In this document: positions 4,996 through 5,857 of the stretch, in pieces | Layout: each line of letters begins with the position of its first letter | How positions within the stretch are numbered: position 1 is the first letter of the stretch | Assembly (NCBI GenBank): GCA_046753625.1 | Contig: JBHHUB010000215.1 | Coordinates: forward strand, 1 to 5,857 | DNA from: JADFOB01 sp046753625 | Lineage (GTDB): Bacteria; Planctomycetota; Phycisphaerae; UBA1845 | Direction of reading: 5' to 3' | Length of the DNA: 5,857 nt | The notes under the pieces: generated by a model | What the model was told of the DNA's origin: nothing | Databases searched by the model: none | The model's input: only the letters and a program-made list of their open reading frames with translations | Program-made: the position numbers and the translations under genes

Positions 4996-5857
4996 GTGAT
5001 ACGTTACCCTTGCAACAAACGCCGATCGGCCGTGTCGGCGTGGCTATGCATGTGGATGATGACCGTTGCCGCTACGGGGCAGAACGTGGCCGCGCCGAGC
5101 GACGCGGGCCACGTCGCGTTTCGCGTTCACCTCGACGCGAGCATCACAGACAAGCCCGTATCCGGCCGACTGGTGGTCTACCTGATTCGCGACGGAGCCA
5201 AGCTGTGGCCCCACGCAGAACCTTCGGACGGCCCCTTCTTCAGCGATCCGCAACCCATGTTCGGGATCGACGTCGCCGGTCTTGCGCCCGGGGCGGTGGC
5301 CGTCGTGGACGACCGGGCCGGATCGTTTCCGGTTGCCCCGAGCCGGCTTCCCGCCGGAACATACCGGGCTCAGGCTGTGCTGGATCGCAACCGCAAGGAC
5401 AGCCAATGGCGACGCGAGCCGGGGAATCTCTACTCGAAAACGGTTTCCGTCACCGTCGGGAAAGCCGATACCGCATCGGCGGCGCCGATCGCCCTGTCCG
5501 AGACCGTTAAGCCCCACACGCGCTCGCCGCACGAACGTGTGACGTTTTTTGAGATCGAATCGACGTTACTATCCGGCTTTCGCCACGAACCGGTGCTGCT
5601 TCGATGCGGTGTGGTGTTGCCGATCGATCACGACCCGGCGCGGCGCTATCCGGCCATCTATACCATCCCGGGCTTCGGCGGGAATCATTCAAGCGCGGTG
5701 TGGCTCGCCGCGAAACTGGTCCACAGCGACGCGGCCTCCCCCCGCGGCATCCTGGCGCGGCACGCCATGCACATCCTCCTCGATCCGGAAGGGCCCAACG
5801 GCCACCACCTGTTCGCCGATTCCGCCAACAACGGCCCCGTTGCCCGCGCCCTCCTCG
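4978..5857 (+). CDS. Secreted alpha/beta-hydrolase-fold esterase, 3' end outside window
   Basis: The frame is open from the 18-bp repeats to the right edge, 293 codons from ATG 4978, with no stop. A Sec signal peptide is visible: basic NKRRS (residues 13-17), then a hydrophobic stretch AVSAWLCMWMMTVAATG, with likely cleavage near residue 34, so the product is exported. Residues about 44-160 form a beta-rich N-terminal domain (SGRLVVYLIRDG; PAGTYRAQAVLD; GNLYSKTVSVTV). From about 185 the esterase core begins; RRYPAIYTIPGFGG (222-237) matches the oxyanion-loop strand of the putative esterase (EstD/enterochelin esterase-like) family, followed by HILLDPEGPNG and NNGPVARALL. The nucleophile Ser and the rest of the triad lie beyond the window. 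The substrate is unknown. ATG 4978 was chosen for its GGAG at five bases and a normal-length signal sequence; ATG 4960 is equally well placed, and 4942 lacks such a site. The frame stays open upstream to 4636, but those codons cross the palindromic element. Confidence 0.8.
   Translation, partial: MPVGNNVIRYPCNKRRSAVSAWLCMWMMTVAATGQNVAAPSDAGHVAFRVHLDASITDKPVSGRLVVYLIRDGAKLWPHAEPSDGPFFSDPQPMFGIDVAGLAPGAVAVVDDRAGSFPVAPSRLPAGTYRAQAVLDRNRKDSQWRREPGNLYSKTVSVTVGKADTASAAPIALSETVKPHTRSPHERVTFFEIESTLLSGFRHEPVLLRCGVVLPIDHDPARRYPAIYTIPGFGGNHSSAVWLAAKLVHSDAASPRGILARHAMHILLDPEGPNGHHLFADSANNGPVARALL

Noticed and set aside
4301..4998. CRISPR array
   Set aside because: The repeats are adjacent tandem units or inverted pairs. 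There are no regularly spaced direct repeats with unique spacers, and no cas genes.
5010..5542. Plus and minus frames overlapping the esterase
   Set aside because: The frame beginning in the 18-bp units carries a signal peptide and esterase motifs without interruption to the window edge; the others have no motifs.

Overview
The window looks like an accessory stretch of a high-GC bacterial chromosome, most likely a planctomycete. This is an inference from several things seen together: a membrane protein ending in a 'CxxCGYxLxGL' zinc ribbon, a dockerin-type EF-hand tail, an IS66 relic, a PilT-like ATPase, and intergenic stretches rich in REP-like palindromes. No 16S rRNA or other marker gene is present to confirm it.

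Left third (1-1582): mostly debris. Position 1 to about 158 reads on the minus strand as a fragment of a Cys-containing transposon-associated protein. Positions 261-781 (minus) are an IS66 relic in which the start of the small accessory ORF is joined out of frame to the last fifth or so of the transposase. Positions 841-1146 (plus) hold the C-terminal tail of a secreted dockerin-like protein that has lost its 5' part. A short direct repeat and a hairpin (1301-1353) precede the 3' half of a tRNA-Gly(GCC) at about 1405-1451, which looks like an attachment-site scar.

Middle (1583-4303): three co-directional minus-strand genes, in transcription order a PilT-like ATPase (4303-3152), a four-helix membrane protein with a C-terminal zinc ribbon (3053-2536), and a sugar-phosphate isomerase/epimerase TIM-barrel protein (2509-1583). 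Gaps of 97 and 26 nt allow one operon. The middle gene carries a one-base frameshift in a four-base run.

Right (4304-5857): a structured intergenic region of about 640 bp contains a 19-bp tandem repeat, a pair of inverted 7-bp-stem hairpins, and a 176-bp element bounded by 41-bp inverted repeats whose internal hairpins show compensatory base changes. A sigma70-like promoter sits just before that element. Next come three copies of an 18-bp unit, each holding a Shine-Dalgarno-like sequence and an in-frame start codon. They lead into a plus-strand gene for a secreted alpha/beta-hydrolase-fold esterase that runs off the right end. This CDS has no stop inside the window.

No complete new multi-gene system is evident. 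The most unusual signals are the repeated translation-start units and the covarying inverted-repeat element directly upstream of the esterase.
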